Part shown: piece after piece, positions 1 to 7,313 of the stretch
Numbering within the stretch: position 1 is the first letter of the stretch
Layout: each line of letters begins with the position of its first letter
NCBI GenBank assembly: GCA_023387235.1
Contig: JAEWIJ010000021.1
Location: 1-26,364, forward strand
Source of the DNA: Pseudomonadota bacterium
GTDB taxonomy: Bacteria; Pseudomonadota; Alphaproteobacteria; Rhizobiales; Hyphomicrobiaceae
Direction of reading: 5' to 3'
DNA: 26,364 nucleotides
Program-made: the position numbers and the translations under genes
The notes under the pieces: model-generated
Databases searched by the model: none
Told to the model about the DNA's origin: nothing
The model's input: only the letters and a program-made list of their open reading frames with translations

Positions 1-98
1 GGGTTAGGGTGAGGGGCGGCGGCATACTTCAACGTCAGCAATTGCCGCCGCCCCTCATCCCGACCATCTCCCCCCCCATGCCGGGAGAGGGGAAGTGC
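1..98 (-). repeat. GC-rich palindromic intergenic repeat, copy 1 (truncated by window edge)
   Basis: A perfect 14-bp inverted repeat (11-24 with 43-56, 18-nt loop) is followed by a second, weaker hairpin around 68-87. Read on the minus strand it matches the repeat at about 13875-13938: 23 identical bases (43-65 against 13875-13897) and 19 identical bases (1-19 against 13920-13938). The window begins inside the element. It lies directly upstream of hemH. It looks like a mobile short palindromic element of the kind scattered between genes in Hyphomicrobiales. Confidence 0.75.
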
Positions 99-154
99 GG
101 TGACGCAGCGCAGTCCGCAATGACAAAGAACATCGACCGGATTTCTCCACCATC

Positions 155-1198
155 ATGCAAAGCGCGCCGTCGGCATCTCCCAATCCGTCGCCCCACGCGA
201 ACGTGGCGCATGGCAAGATCGGGGTGCTCCTCCTGAACCTCGGCACGCCGGATGCGACCGACTACTGGTCCATGCGCCGCTATCTGAAGGAGTTCCTCTC
301 GGACAGGCGCGTGATCGAGGAGCCGCGCTGGAAGTGGTGGCCGATCCTCAACTTGATCATCCTGACAAAGCGGCCGGGCCCGAAAGGGCGCGACTACGAC
401 TCGATCTGGAATCGCGAGCGCGATGAGGGACCGCTCAAGACCATCACGCGCGCGCAGGCAGAGAAGCTTGCCACCGCGCTCGCGGATGCGCCTGGCGTGG
501 TCGTCGACTGGGCCATGCGTTATGCCAACCCGACGACGGCGAGCCGGATCGATTGGCTGCTCTCGCAGGGTTGCGACCGCATTCTGATCGTGCCGCTCTA
601 TCCGCAATATGCTGCGGCGACGTCCGCGACGGCGTGCGATCAGGCATTCCGCGCGCTCATGGACATGCGCTGGCAGCCGGCAATCCGCGTTGCGCCCGCG
701 TGGTACGACGATCCTGTTTATATCGACGCGCTCGCGACCTCCATGCGCCGGCATCTTGCGAAGCTCGATTTCGAGCCCGAGCGCATTATTGCGACTTTTC
801 ACGGAATGCCGGAGAAATACCTCCATCAGGGCGATCCCTATTATTGCCAGTGCCAGAAGACTTCGCGCCTGTTGTGCAAGGCATTCGGCTGGCCCGAAGC
901 GAACTGGCTCACGACATTCCAGTCGCGTTTCGGAAACGACGTCTGGTTGCAGCCCTATACGGATGAAACCGTCAAGCGGCTGGCACGTGAGGGCGTGCGG
1001 CGGCTCGCGCTCGTGGCCCCCGGCTTCACGGTGGACTGCCTTGAGACGCTGGAAGAGCTCGACGTCGAAAACCGTCATTATTTCATGGAGAATGGCGGCG
1101 AGAAATACGCCTATCTGCCGGCGCTCAATGATGATCCGGAGGGCCTGCGGGTGATCGAGCACGTCGTGCGCCGCGAGCTGCAGGGCTGGATGCCCTGA
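155..1198 (+). CDS. hemH: Ferrochelatase (protoporphyrin/coproporphyrin ferrochelatase)
   Basis: This enzyme inserts Fe2+ into a porphyrin in the last part of heme biosynthesis. It is cytosolic or peripheral to the inner membrane. The 347-aa product has the usual bacterial length. The N-terminus has the family start GVLLLNLGTPD (about residues 23-33). The catalytic histidine lies in FHGMPEKY (H216), and the second conserved acidic site is in DCLETLEEL (E297). The cysteines in the YYCQCQ stretch just after the HGMP motif are notable, but I cannot say they bind an iron-sulfur cluster. I chose the ATG at 155 because the family start lies about 20 residues inside. There is no strong ribosome binding site, and GTG at 203 is possible. 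The gene stands alone, with a repeat upstream and a terminator downstream. Confidence 0.96.
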   Translation: MQSAPSASPNPSPHANVAHGKIGVLLLNLGTPDATDYWSMRRYLKEFLSDRRVIEEPRWKWWPILNLIILTKRPGPKGRDYDSIWNRERDEGPLKTITRAQAEKLATALADAPGVVVDWAMRYANPTTASRIDWLLSQGCDRILIVPLYPQYAAATSATACDQAFRALMDMRWQPAIRVAPAWYDDPVYIDALATSMRRHLAKLDFEPERIIATFHGMPEKYLHQGDPYYCQCQKTSRLLCKAFGWPEANWLTTFQSRFGNDVWLQPYTDETVKRLAREGVRRLALVAPGFTVDCLETLEELDVENRHYFMENGGEKYAYLPALNDDPEGLRVIEHVVRRELQGWMP

Positions 1199-1260
1199 GA
1201 AACTCCGGCCGATCCGCCGAACAGTTTCGCGACCTCCGAGCCGCTTTGCAGGTGCATTTC

Positions 1261-1283
1261 TCCGCTTCGGCGGAATTATTTTT
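1261..1283 (+). terminator. Rho-independent terminator of hemH
   Basis: A 5-bp GC stem, TCCGC (1261-1265) with GCGGA (1270-1274), closes a very stable TTCG tetraloop. It is followed by ATTATTTTT. It lies 63 bases after the hemH stop and before the slipin gene, which has its own leader of about 125 bases. The stem is short, but the tetraloop and T-tract make it convincing. Confidence 0.7.
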
Positions 1284-1409
1284 GCCGCGCCCGACTTTCT
1301 TCAAGTAATGGCTTTACTGTTCATTTACCTTGTTTTGACTGTTTCAGATGGGAGAAACGGGGGAGATTCGCGTCTTTTGCCGTGCCGGGCTCATGGAAGG
1401 ACTTGAACA

Positions 1410-2432
1410 ATGCAACCCTTTGGTGGTTTCGAGATTTTCGGCCTTTTGCTGATCGCCCTTGCGGCGGTGGCGTTGTGGTCGACCGTGAAGATCGTTCCGC
1501 AGGGCTATAACTGGACGATCGAGAACTTCGGACGGTACACGCGCACACTGACGCCGGGTCTGCACATCCTGATCCCGGTCATGGAGCGCGTCGGCTACAA
1601 GATGAACATGAAAGAGCAGGTGATGGAGATCCCGAGCCAGGATGTCATCACCCGCGACAACGCCATGGTCCGGGTCGACGGCGTGACCTACTTCCAGGTG
1701 CTCAGTGCCGCCAAGTCGGCCTATGAGGTTGAGGGCCTGGAAGCCGCGATCATCAATCTGACCATGACGAATATCCGCACTGTCATGGGCTCGATGGATC
1801 TCGACGAGCTCCTCTCCAATCGCGATACGATCAACGCCAAGCTGCTGCACGTCGTCGATCAGGCGACGGAAGCCTGGGGCGTGAAGGTGACGCGCATCGA
1901 GATCAAGGACATCGCGCCGCCGCGCGACCTCGTCGACTCCATGGCGCGGCAGATGAAAGCCGAGCGCGAGAAGCGCGCCCAGATCCTCGAGTCGGAAGGT
2001 TTGCGCGAGGCGGCGATCCTGAAGGCGCAGGGCGAGCGTCAGGCGGATATCCTGAAGGCCGAGGGCGAGAAGCAGGCCGTCGTGCTTGCCGCCGAAGGCC
2101 GCAAGGAAGCCGCGTTCCGCGAGGCCGAGGCCCGCGAGCGCGCCGCCCAGGCCGAGGCGGAGGCGACGCGCATGGTCTCGTCGGCCATTGCCTCGGGTGA
2201 CGTGCAGGCGATCAACTACTTCGTTGCCAACAACTACGTGAAGGCCCTCGAGCAGATCGCGCGCTCGCCCAATCAGAAGATCCTCATGATGCCGCTCGAG
2301 GCGTCCTCGGTGATCGGCTCGCTCGCGGGCATCGCGGAGATCGCCGGCGCTGCCTTCAACGGCAAGGATAGTCCTGCACGGCCGACCGGCGGCCGCCCGA
2401 TCGCCGGCAGCGTCCCGCGCGCCGGCGCCTGA
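1410..2432 (+). CDS. qmcA: SPFH/Band 7 slipin (QmcA/paraslipin type)
   Basis: This is a membrane scaffold protein thought to organise lipid microdomains and assist membrane-protein quality control. The 340-aa product has one N-terminal hydrophobic segment (about residues 8-25). A Band 7 domain follows, with GYNWTIENFGRYTRTLTPGLH near its start. Next comes a long Ala/Glu-rich coiled coil (about 180-255). The C-terminal block reads NQKILMMPLEASSVIGSLAGIAE, close to E. coli QmcA and mitochondrial SLP-2. The C-terminal tail of about 25 residues is rich in Pro, Gly and Arg. GGAAGGA lies 8 bases before the ATG at 1410. The next two genes are NfeD-like, the classic partner of slipins (qmcA-ybbJ in E. 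coli), which supports the assignment. Confidence 0.92.
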   Translation: MQPFGGFEIFGLLLIALAAVALWSTVKIVPQGYNWTIENFGRYTRTLTPGLHILIPVMERVGYKMNMKEQVMEIPSQDVITRDNAMVRVDGVTYFQVLSAAKSAYEVEGLEAAIINLTMTNIRTVMGSMDLDELLSNRDTINAKLLHVVDQATEAWGVKVTRIEIKDIAPPRDLVDSMARQMKAEREKRAQILESEGLREAAILKAQGERQADILKAEGEKQAVVLAAEGRKEAAFREAEARERAAQAEAEATRMVSSAIASGDVQAINYFVANNYVKALEQIARSPNQKILMMPLEASSVIGSLAGIAEIAGAAFNGKDSPARPTGGRPIAGSVPRAGA

Positions 2433-2441
2433 CACGCAAAG

Positions 2442-2467
2442 GAGCCTGGCGGCTGTCCGCCGGGCTC
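2442..2467 (+). terminator. Strong hairpin between slipin and nfeD (attenuator or partial terminator)
   Basis: GAGCC-T-GGCGG (2442-2452), a CTGT loop (2453-2456) and CCGCC-G-GGCTC (2457-2467) form an 11-bp stem with one internal T.G wobble. Two further pairs can extend its base. Only TTAGCTTGG follows, so there is no true T-tract. It starts 9 bases after the slipin stop and 95 before the nfeD start. It may set the ratio of slipin to NfeD mRNA, or protect the 3' end of the upstream message. Confidence 0.5.
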
Positions 2468-2561
2468 TTAGCTTGGTAAGCTGATTGCCTGCAGTCTGCT
2501 TTCGCGCTCACGGACACGCGCGCGTGTCCATCCGTTCGCTTCATCCATCTGGAAGTGCGCC

Positions 2562-3017
2562 ATGACACTGGTGTCGTTTTTTTCCGGCTTCGGGGCGTGG
2601 AACTGGCTCATACTCGCGCTCATCCTCTACGGGCTCGAGGCCGTCGTTCCCGGCGTCAACATGGTCTGGTTCGGCACGGCGGCACTGATCGTCGGGCTGC
2701 TCGTCTTCGGAACGGGCATCACGTGGCCATGGCAACTCGTCGCGTTCGCCGTCATCTCGATCGGCACCGCATTTGCCGTCCGACGCTTTGCGCGCTCGGG
2801 AACGCACATGAGCGATCTCCCAGATCTCAACGTACGCGGCGCGCAATATATCGGCCGTGAGTTCGTCGTTGCCGAGACGATCAAGGGCGGACGCGGCCGC
2901 GTCCAGGTCGGTGATACGCTCTGGCAGGCAGAGGGTGAGGACGCGCCGGAAGGCACGCGTGTCCGCGTAACCGGCGTCGACAATACCGTCCTGAAGGTCG
3001 TGCGTGCGTCCGCCTGA
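2562..3017 (+). CDS. NfeD/YbbJ-family membrane protein, slipin partner
   Basis: This 151-aa protein has the short NfeD architecture. Two to three transmembrane segments cover roughly residues 8-80 (NWLILALILYGLEAVVPG, then AALIVGLLVFGTGITW and QLVAFAVISIG). A C-terminal OB-fold domain follows (about 90-148), beginning RGAQYIGREFVV and containing the GDTLWQAEGED strand pair typical of the family. It has no N-terminal serine-protease domain, so it is the truncated YbbJ/NfeD1b form. Such proteins pair with slipins through the OB domain. GGAAG lies 6 bases upstream of the ATG. The last 14 bases overlap the next gene, so translation of the two is probably coupled. Confidence 0.88.
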   Translation: MTLVSFFSGFGAWNWLILALILYGLEAVVPGVNMVWFGTAALIVGLLVFGTGITWPWQLVAFAVISIGTAFAVRRFARSGTHMSDLPDLNVRGAQYIGREFVVAETIKGGRGRVQVGDTLWQAEGEDAPEGTRVRVTGVDNTVLKVVRASA

Positions 3018-3441
3018 CGGCGATCCCAGTGGCTTTGCCTGGCTGGTTGGTCTGCTGGGCACGATACTGCCGTGGATGGCGGTTCCGATCGGCGTCACGG
3101 GCGTCTGGATGGCGCTGAGGGGCAGCACGACGGGCTGGCTGCTTCTTGCCATTTGCAGCGCGATGCTCATCCTCGATTTTCTGATCACGCTCGCCTGGTC
3201 CCGACCGGCGCGCGAACGAAGCGATCAGCCGCAGCTCAATCAGCGTGGCGCCCAATACATCGGCCGGCAGGTGTGCGTGCTCGAGGATATCGTCCGCGGT
3301 GAAGGCAAGGTACGCGTCGCTGATACGGTTTGGCGCGTGCGAGGGCCGGATTGCGTCGCCGGCGAATGGGTCCGGATCGTATCGGTCGACGGCTCTTATC
3401 TCGTTGTGGCTCGGGACGAAAACGTCATGTCGTCCGATTAG
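3004..3441 (+). CDS. Second NfeD-like membrane protein (tandem paralogue)
   Basis: This 145-aa protein repeats the layout of the preceding gene. Hydrophobic segments span about residues 10-62 (FAWLVGLLGTILPWMAVPIG; WLLLAICSAMLILDFLITLAW). An OB-fold domain begins with the same RGAQYIGR block found in the first copy and continues to DTVWRVRGPDC. The start is GTG at 3004, inside the last codons of the first nfeD (14-base overlap), so it is most likely expressed by translational coupling. Two short NfeD genes in a row behind one slipin is unusual. The two OB domains suggest an old duplication or a heteromeric partner. The function beyond the family is unknown. Confidence 0.78.
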   Translation: MRPPDGDPSGFAWLVGLLGTILPWMAVPIGVTGVWMALRGSTTGWLLLAICSAMLILDFLITLAWSRPARERSDQPQLNQRGAQYIGRQVCVLEDIVRGEGKVRVADTVWRVRGPDCVAGEWVRIVSVDGSYLVVARDENVMSSD

Positions 3442-3479
3442 CGGCGGCCATCTTCAACAGATGATGATCGCGGCGGGAC

Positions 3480-3508
3480 TTGCCAATAACTGCATATGCA
3501 GATATATG
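3480..3508 (+). promoter_or_regulatory. Probable promoter of the marR gene, with the operator in its spacer
   Basis: TTGCCA (3480-3485) as -35 and TATATG (3503-3508) as -10 are separated by exactly 17 bases, and that spacer holds the 12-bp palindrome at 3490-3501. A regulator bound there would block RNA polymerase. The predicted transcription start, about 7 bases after the -10, falls on or next to the ATG at 3515. The mRNA could therefore be leaderless. The promoter is inferred from sequence only. Confidence 0.5.
3490..3501. promoter_or_regulatory. Operator palindrome CTGCATATGCAG, site 1 (marR promoter)
   Basis: This is a perfect 12-bp palindrome immediately upstream of the MarR-family gene. 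An identical 12-mer occurs at 3985-3996, between the regulator and its downstream neighbour. MarR proteins bind such palindromes as dimers and usually repress their own operon. The repeated exact sequence at both gene boundaries makes it the probable binding site. Confidence 0.72.
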
Positions 3509-3514
3509 GCGATC

Positions 3515-3964
3515 ATGGAGCCGAAGACAGCATCACAGTCGCGAAAGGCGCAAGGGTGCACCGCGATGCGCCTCAGAAAGGCGGCGCGTCGCGTCTCGCA
3601 GATCTACGACCATCATCTCGAGGCGACCGGCCTCACGATCACGCAGTTCGGCGTGCTCGCCAGCCTCGTTCCCGCGCAACGCGTCGCAATCGGGCCGCTC
3701 GCGGAGCAGCTCTGCATGGATCCGACGACGCTGACGCGCAACCTGCAGCCACTGCATCGTGAGGGCCTCGTCGTCATCGAGCCGGATCGGCGTGATCGGC
3801 GCGTGCGCTGGGTGAGCCTGTCGGATGCCGGCAGGCAGGCCTTCGATATCGCCCGCCCGGCGTGGCGCGAGGCGCAGAACCAGATCCGCAAGCTCGTCGG
3901 CGAAGACGAGACCGCGATGCTTCACGACGCCCTCGACCACTTTCTGGAACACATCGCCGAATAA
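3515..3964 (+). CDS. MarR-family transcriptional regulator
   Basis: This 149-aa winged-helix protein contains GCTAMRLRKAARRVSQIYDHHL (about residues 14-35), a dimerisation helix, and GLTITQFGVLASL. The DNA-recognition HTH is AEQLCMDPTTLTRNLQPLHREGLV (about 63-86), and the wing is DRRDRRVRWVSLSDAG. A single early cysteine (C15) sits where related regulators keep one, so redox or electrophile sensing is possible but unproven. Several in-frame starts exist: 3461, 3506, 3515 and 3566. I prefer 3515 because the operator and promoter lie at 3480-3508 and because the conserved cysteine block must be included. The ATG at 3566 has the better ribosome binding site (AAGGGTG) but would lose that block. 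The likely targets are its own gene and the thioesterase, MFS and MATE genes that follow. Confidence 0.85.
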   Translation: MEPKTASQSRKAQGCTAMRLRKAARRVSQIYDHHLEATGLTITQFGVLASLVPAQRVAIGPLAEQLCMDPTTLTRNLQPLHREGLVVIEPDRRDRRVRWVSLSDAGRQAFDIARPAWREAQNQIRKLVGEDETAMLHDALDHFLEHIAE

Positions 3965-3984
3965 ACTCGAGCACGATCCTGTAT

Positions 3985-3996
3985 CTGCATATGCAG
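3985..3996. promoter_or_regulatory. Operator palindrome CTGCATATGCAG, site 2 (before thioesterase)
   Basis: This is an exact copy of the 12-bp palindrome at 3490-3501. It is centred about 24 bases upstream of the thioesterase ATG and begins 20 bases after the marR stop. I see no good -35/-10 pair around it. It may act as a roadblock, as an auxiliary operator, or as the control site of a weak internal promoter. Confidence 0.65.
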
Positions 3997-4013
3997 CAAA
4001 CGGAACGACGATC

Positions 4014-4526
4014 ATGAGCACGAACAGCACTGTCGACAAGCTCGCCGGAAGACCGGTTTCGTTCGGCGTCACCGATTTCAAGACGGCGACGTCGATGTCC
4101 GGCATCGAGTTTCTGCACGCGATGATGAAAGGGCAATTTCCCGCACCGCCAATCTGCGAGGTTCTGGACTTCGTGCTCGTCGAAGCCGAGCCCGGGCGCG
4201 CCGTGTTCGAAGGCATCCCGTCCGACCGCTTCCGCAATCCGCTCGGCACGGTGCATGGCGGATGGATGTCGACGCTTCTCGACTCGGCGCTCGGCTGCGC
4301 CGTGCATTCGACACTCAAAGCCTCTCAGGGCTTCACGACGGTCGATCTCGCCGTGAGCTTCGTGCGCGCGGTGCACCAGAGCACCGGCAAGCTGCGCTGT
4401 GAGGCGAAAGTGATCCACGTCGGCGGGCGCATTGCAACGGCAGAAGCGCGTCTCGTCGATGCCGAAGGCAAGCTCTACGCCCACGGCACGACAACGTGCC
4501 TCGTCATGCCCATTCCCGCAAGCTGA
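4014..4526 (+). CDS. PaaI-family hotdog-fold acyl-CoA thioesterase
   Basis: This 170-aa protein hydrolyses a thioester, probably an aryl- or acyl-CoA, in the cytosol. The hotdog signature NPLGTVHGGWMSTLLDSALG (about residues 78-97) carries the HGG turn and the acidic residue (D93) of PaaI-like enzymes. TTVDLAVSFVRAV and GRIATAEARLVDAEGKLYAHGTTTCLV form the rest of the fold. The start at ATG 4014 gives an N-terminal extension of about 35 residues before the fold, common in this branch. An upstream in-frame extension would run into marR and the operator. It lies 49 bases after marR and 47 before the MFS gene. The true substrate cannot be read from the sequence. Confidence 0.87.
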   Translation: MSTNSTVDKLAGRPVSFGVTDFKTATSMSGIEFLHAMMKGQFPAPPICEVLDFVLVEAEPGRAVFEGIPSDRFRNPLGTVHGGWMSTLLDSALGCAVHSTLKASQGFTTVDLAVSFVRAVHQSTGKLRCEAKVIHVGGRIATAEARLVDAEGKLYAHGTTTCLVMPIPAS

Positions 4527-4573
4527 CACAGGCTCAGCGCCTTCTCCGCTTTTACTTTGCACGAGGTCAGCAC

Positions 4574-5803
4574 ATGCGCTCCACCTCTACCCAGCCGATC
4601 ATGCCGCTCTGGCTGCTCATTCTGATTGTCGGCACGATCGTCGGCGTCTCGATGGGACGCTCGCAGTCCATGGGCCTCTATCTTCAGCCCATCACTTCGG
4701 CTCTCAATATCGGGCGCGAGGCTTTTGCGCTCTCTATCGCCTTCACGCAGTTGCTGATGGGCATTGGCGCGCCGTTCTCCGGTGCGCTGATTGATATGTT
4801 CGGCGCGGGGCGCGTGGTGGTCGCCTGCGTGCTCGCGACGGTCGCCGGCCTCTATTTTATGTACGCCGCGACATCGCCGACGGACCTGCTGATCGGCGGC
4901 ATTCTCATGGGCATCGGTGTCAGCGGCACCGGCGTCACGGCGCTCGTCGGCACCATCGGCCGATTGGCGCCGCCCGAGAAGCGGCTTTCGGCCATCGCCT
5001 CGATCGGCATGGCGGCGGGCATCGGCAGCTTCGTCGCGCTGCCGATCATGCATTTTCTCATCGAGTACACGGGATGGCAGACGAGCCTGCTCTGGCTCAT
5101 GGCGATCACGGCGCTGCTCATTCCGCTCGCGTGGCCGATCGGCGGTAAGCCGCAGCGCGTGGACGGACCGGTGCGCGACCAGAAGGTCGGCGAAGCTTTG
5201 GCCGAGGCCTTCCGGCATCCGAGCTACTGGCTGCTTACCGCGGGCTTCTTCGTCTGCGGCTTTCATGTGGCCTTCATCGTCGTGCATCTGCCGGCCTTCG
5301 CGGTCGACCAGGGGCTGCCTTCGTGGGTCGGCCCCTTCGCGCTCTCCGTCGTCGGCATCGCCAACATCATCGGCACGTATCTCGCCGGACAATCGGGCCG
5401 CTACATCGAGAAGCGTCGCCTGCTGAGCCTCATCTATCTGGCCCGCGCGGTCATCTTTCTCGGCTTCCTTTTCCTGCCGATGACGCCGGTGACCGTCATC
5501 ATGCTGTGCGGGCTGCTCGGCATTTTCTGGCTCTCGACCATTCCGCCGACGAGCGGGCTTGTCGCGACCTTCTTCGGCACGCAGTGGATGTCGATGCTGT
5601 TCGGCTTCGTATTCCTCTCGCATCAGGTCGGCTCGTTCCTCGGCGTGTGGCTCGCCGGGCGCCTGTTCGATCTGACGAAGTCCTATGACGCCATGTGGTG
5701 GATCTCGGTCGCGCTCGGCGTGATCTCGGCCCTGCTGCACTGGCCCATTGCCGAGCGTCCTGTCCCGCGCATCGCCGCAGCGAGCGCCGCAAGCAAGGCC
5801 TGA
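4574..5803 (+). CDS. MFS transporter (12 TM, monocarboxylate/efflux type)
   Basis: This 409-aa inner-membrane permease has about twelve hydrophobic segments. The first is PLWLLILIVGTIVGVSMG. A short charged central loop (about residues 190-215, PQRVDGPVRDQKVGEAL) splits the two six-helix halves. The loop between helices 2 and 3 carries GALIDMFGAGRVV, the degenerate MFS motif A. The sequence AGRLFDLTKSYDAMWW near the C-terminus is typical of the monocarboxylate-like and YbfB-like MFS branch. GAGG stands 8 bases before the ATG at 4574. It lies inside the MarR-headed operon, so it probably exports the compound, or a derivative of it, that the regulator senses. Uptake of an organic acid is the alternative. 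Confidence 0.88.
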   Translation: MRSTSTQPIMPLWLLILIVGTIVGVSMGRSQSMGLYLQPITSALNIGREAFALSIAFTQLLMGIGAPFSGALIDMFGAGRVVVACVLATVAGLYFMYAATSPTDLLIGGILMGIGVSGTGVTALVGTIGRLAPPEKRLSAIASIGMAAGIGSFVALPIMHFLIEYTGWQTSLLWLMAITALLIPLAWPIGGKPQRVDGPVRDQKVGEALAEAFRHPSYWLLTAGFFVCGFHVAFIVVHLPAFAVDQGLPSWVGPFALSVVGIANIIGTYLAGQSGRYIEKRRLLSLIYLARAVIFLGFLFLPMTPVTVIMLCGLLGIFWLSTIPPTSGLVATFFGTQWMSMLFGFVFLSHQVGSFLGVWLAGRLFDLTKSYDAMWWISVALGVISALLHWPIAERPVPRIAAASAASKA

Positions 5804-5813
5804 GAGAACCGAC

Positions 5814-7199
5814 ATGACCACGACGTCGATTGCGCCACCGCCGGCAAGCGGTGCAGCGCCACATCCCCTGCTTGCCGGCGCGATCCTTCCGACGCTCCTG
5901 CGCCTCGCCCTGCCGACGAGCATTGCCATGGTGGCGACCTCGCTCGTCGCCATTGCCGAGACGGTCTATGTCGGCCTGCTCGGGACGTTGCCGCTCGCGG
6001 GGCTCGCGCTCGTGTTTCCCATGGTCATGCTGCAGCAGACGATGTCCTCGGGCGCCATGGGCGGCGGTATTTCTTCGGCGATCAGCCGCGCGCTCGGCGC
6101 CGGCAATCAGGAGCGTGCCGCCGCGCTCGCTCAGCACGCTTTTCTGATCGGGGCCACGGCGGGGCTCTTCTTCTTCGCGCTCTTCCAGCTCGCGGGGGCG
6201 TCCATCTACGCGCTGCTCGGCGGCCGCGACGGCGTGCTCGCCGAGGCGCTCGCCTATTCGAATGTCGTGTTCTTCGGCGCACCGTCGATCTGGCTCGCGA
6301 ATACATTCGCGTCCATCCTGCGCGGCACAGGCAACATGGTCGTGCCGTCGATCGTGCTGCTCCTCGTGGCCGCCGCGCAGATTGTGCTCGGCGGCATGCT
6401 GGGCCTCGGTCTTGGGTCGGCGCCGCGCCTCGGTATGGCCGGCGTTGCGCTCGGTCAGGTGATCGCATTCTCCGCCGGCGCCCTCTATCTCTATTGGCAC
6501 TTGGCGGCGGGTCGCGCGCGCGTCACGCTGAAGCTCTCGTCGATCTCCGTCTCGTGGGACATACTGCGCGATATCCTGAAGGTGGGAGCGATCGCGTGCA
6601 TCTCGCCGCTGCAGACGATCCTGTCGATCCTGATCGTCACGCGCCTCGTCTCGACACTCGGCACCGAGGCGCTGGCCGGCTACGGCATTGGCGCGCGTCT
6701 CGAGTTCCTGCTCATTCCGATCACCTTCGCGATCGGCGTCGCGAGCGTGCCCATGGTCGGCATGGCCGTCGGTGCCGGTGATGTCGCGCGGGCGCGCCGC
6801 GTGGCGTGGACGGCAGGCGCGGTCGCGACGGGTGGACTTACGCTCATCGGCATCTTCGTCGCGTTCCAGCCGCTGCTGTGGGCCGGTCTCTTTACGAGCG
6901 ATCCGGGCATTCTCGCATCTGCGAGCACGTACCTGCATTGGGCCGGGCCCTTCTATGGATTGTTCGGCCTGGGCCTCAGCCTTTATTTTGCCTCACAGGG
7001 TTCGGGCAAAATTCTCGGGCCGGTGCTCGCGGGAACAGCGCGGCTGCTCGTCGTGCTGATCGGTGGCCTTTGGCTCGTCAGCTCGAATGCGCCGGCGTGG
7101 CAGGTGTTTGCGCTCGTCGGCATCGCCATGGCCGTCTACGGCGCCGCGACTGCTTTCTCCTTGTGGATCGCGGATTGGGGACCGCAAAAGCGCGCCTGA
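5814..7199 (+). CDS. MATE-family efflux transporter
   Basis: This 461-aa multidrug and toxic-compound extrusion protein has about twelve membrane helices in two homologous halves. Recognisable family stretches are GAILPTLLRLALPTSIAMVATSLVAIAETVYVGLLGTLPLAGLALVFP at the N-terminus and, in the second half, GYGIGARLEFLLIPITFAIGVASVPMVGMAVGAGD. These proteins exchange Na+ or H+ for cationic or amphipathic drugs. GAGAGAAC precedes the ATG at 5814. The start codon lies 10 bases after the MFS stop, so the two transporters are co-transcribed. Having both an MFS and a MATE pump under one MarR regulator points to chemical defence. Confidence 0.93.
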   Translation: MTTTSIAPPPASGAAPHPLLAGAILPTLLRLALPTSIAMVATSLVAIAETVYVGLLGTLPLAGLALVFPMVMLQQTMSSGAMGGGISSAISRALGAGNQERAAALAQHAFLIGATAGLFFFALFQLAGASIYALLGGRDGVLAEALAYSNVVFFGAPSIWLANTFASILRGTGNMVVPSIVLLLVAAAQIVLGGMLGLGLGSAPRLGMAGVALGQVIAFSAGALYLYWHLAAGRARVTLKLSSISVSWDILRDILKVGAIACISPLQTILSILIVTRLVSTLGTEALAGYGIGARLEFLLIPITFAIGVASVPMVGMAVGAGDVARARRVAWTAGAVATGGLTLIGIFVAFQPLLWAGLFTSDPGILASASTYLHWAGPFYGLFGLGLSLYFASQGSGKILGPVLAGTARLLVVLIGGLWLVSSNAPAWQVFALVGIAMAVYGAATAFSLWIADWGPQKRA

Positions 7200-7313
7200 G
7201 ACTGCGTTCGTCTCTCAGTTACCTGTCATGCAAGCCGCGCTGCGGTCTTGCGCACCATCCGCGCACGAAGCAAACTCTCCGGTAGCCAAAACAACGAGCT
7301 TCCGGGAGGAGCC

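Noticed and set aside
1..10. Telomere-like GGGTTAGGG at the window start and GGGGTTAGGGG at its end
   Set aside because: The motif is not tandemly repeated. Both belong to the bacterial palindromic repeat also seen complete near 13930.
4475..6938. Long open frames on the minus strand opposite the MFS and MATE genes
   Set aside because: They are rich in Arg, Asp, Glu and His with no domain pattern, and lie opposite genes with clear membrane-protein families. They are high-GC shadow frames.
7198..7214. GAGAC...GTCTC hairpin at the end of the MATE gene as a terminator
   Set aside because: It has only five base pairs, overlaps the stop codon, and has no T-tract.
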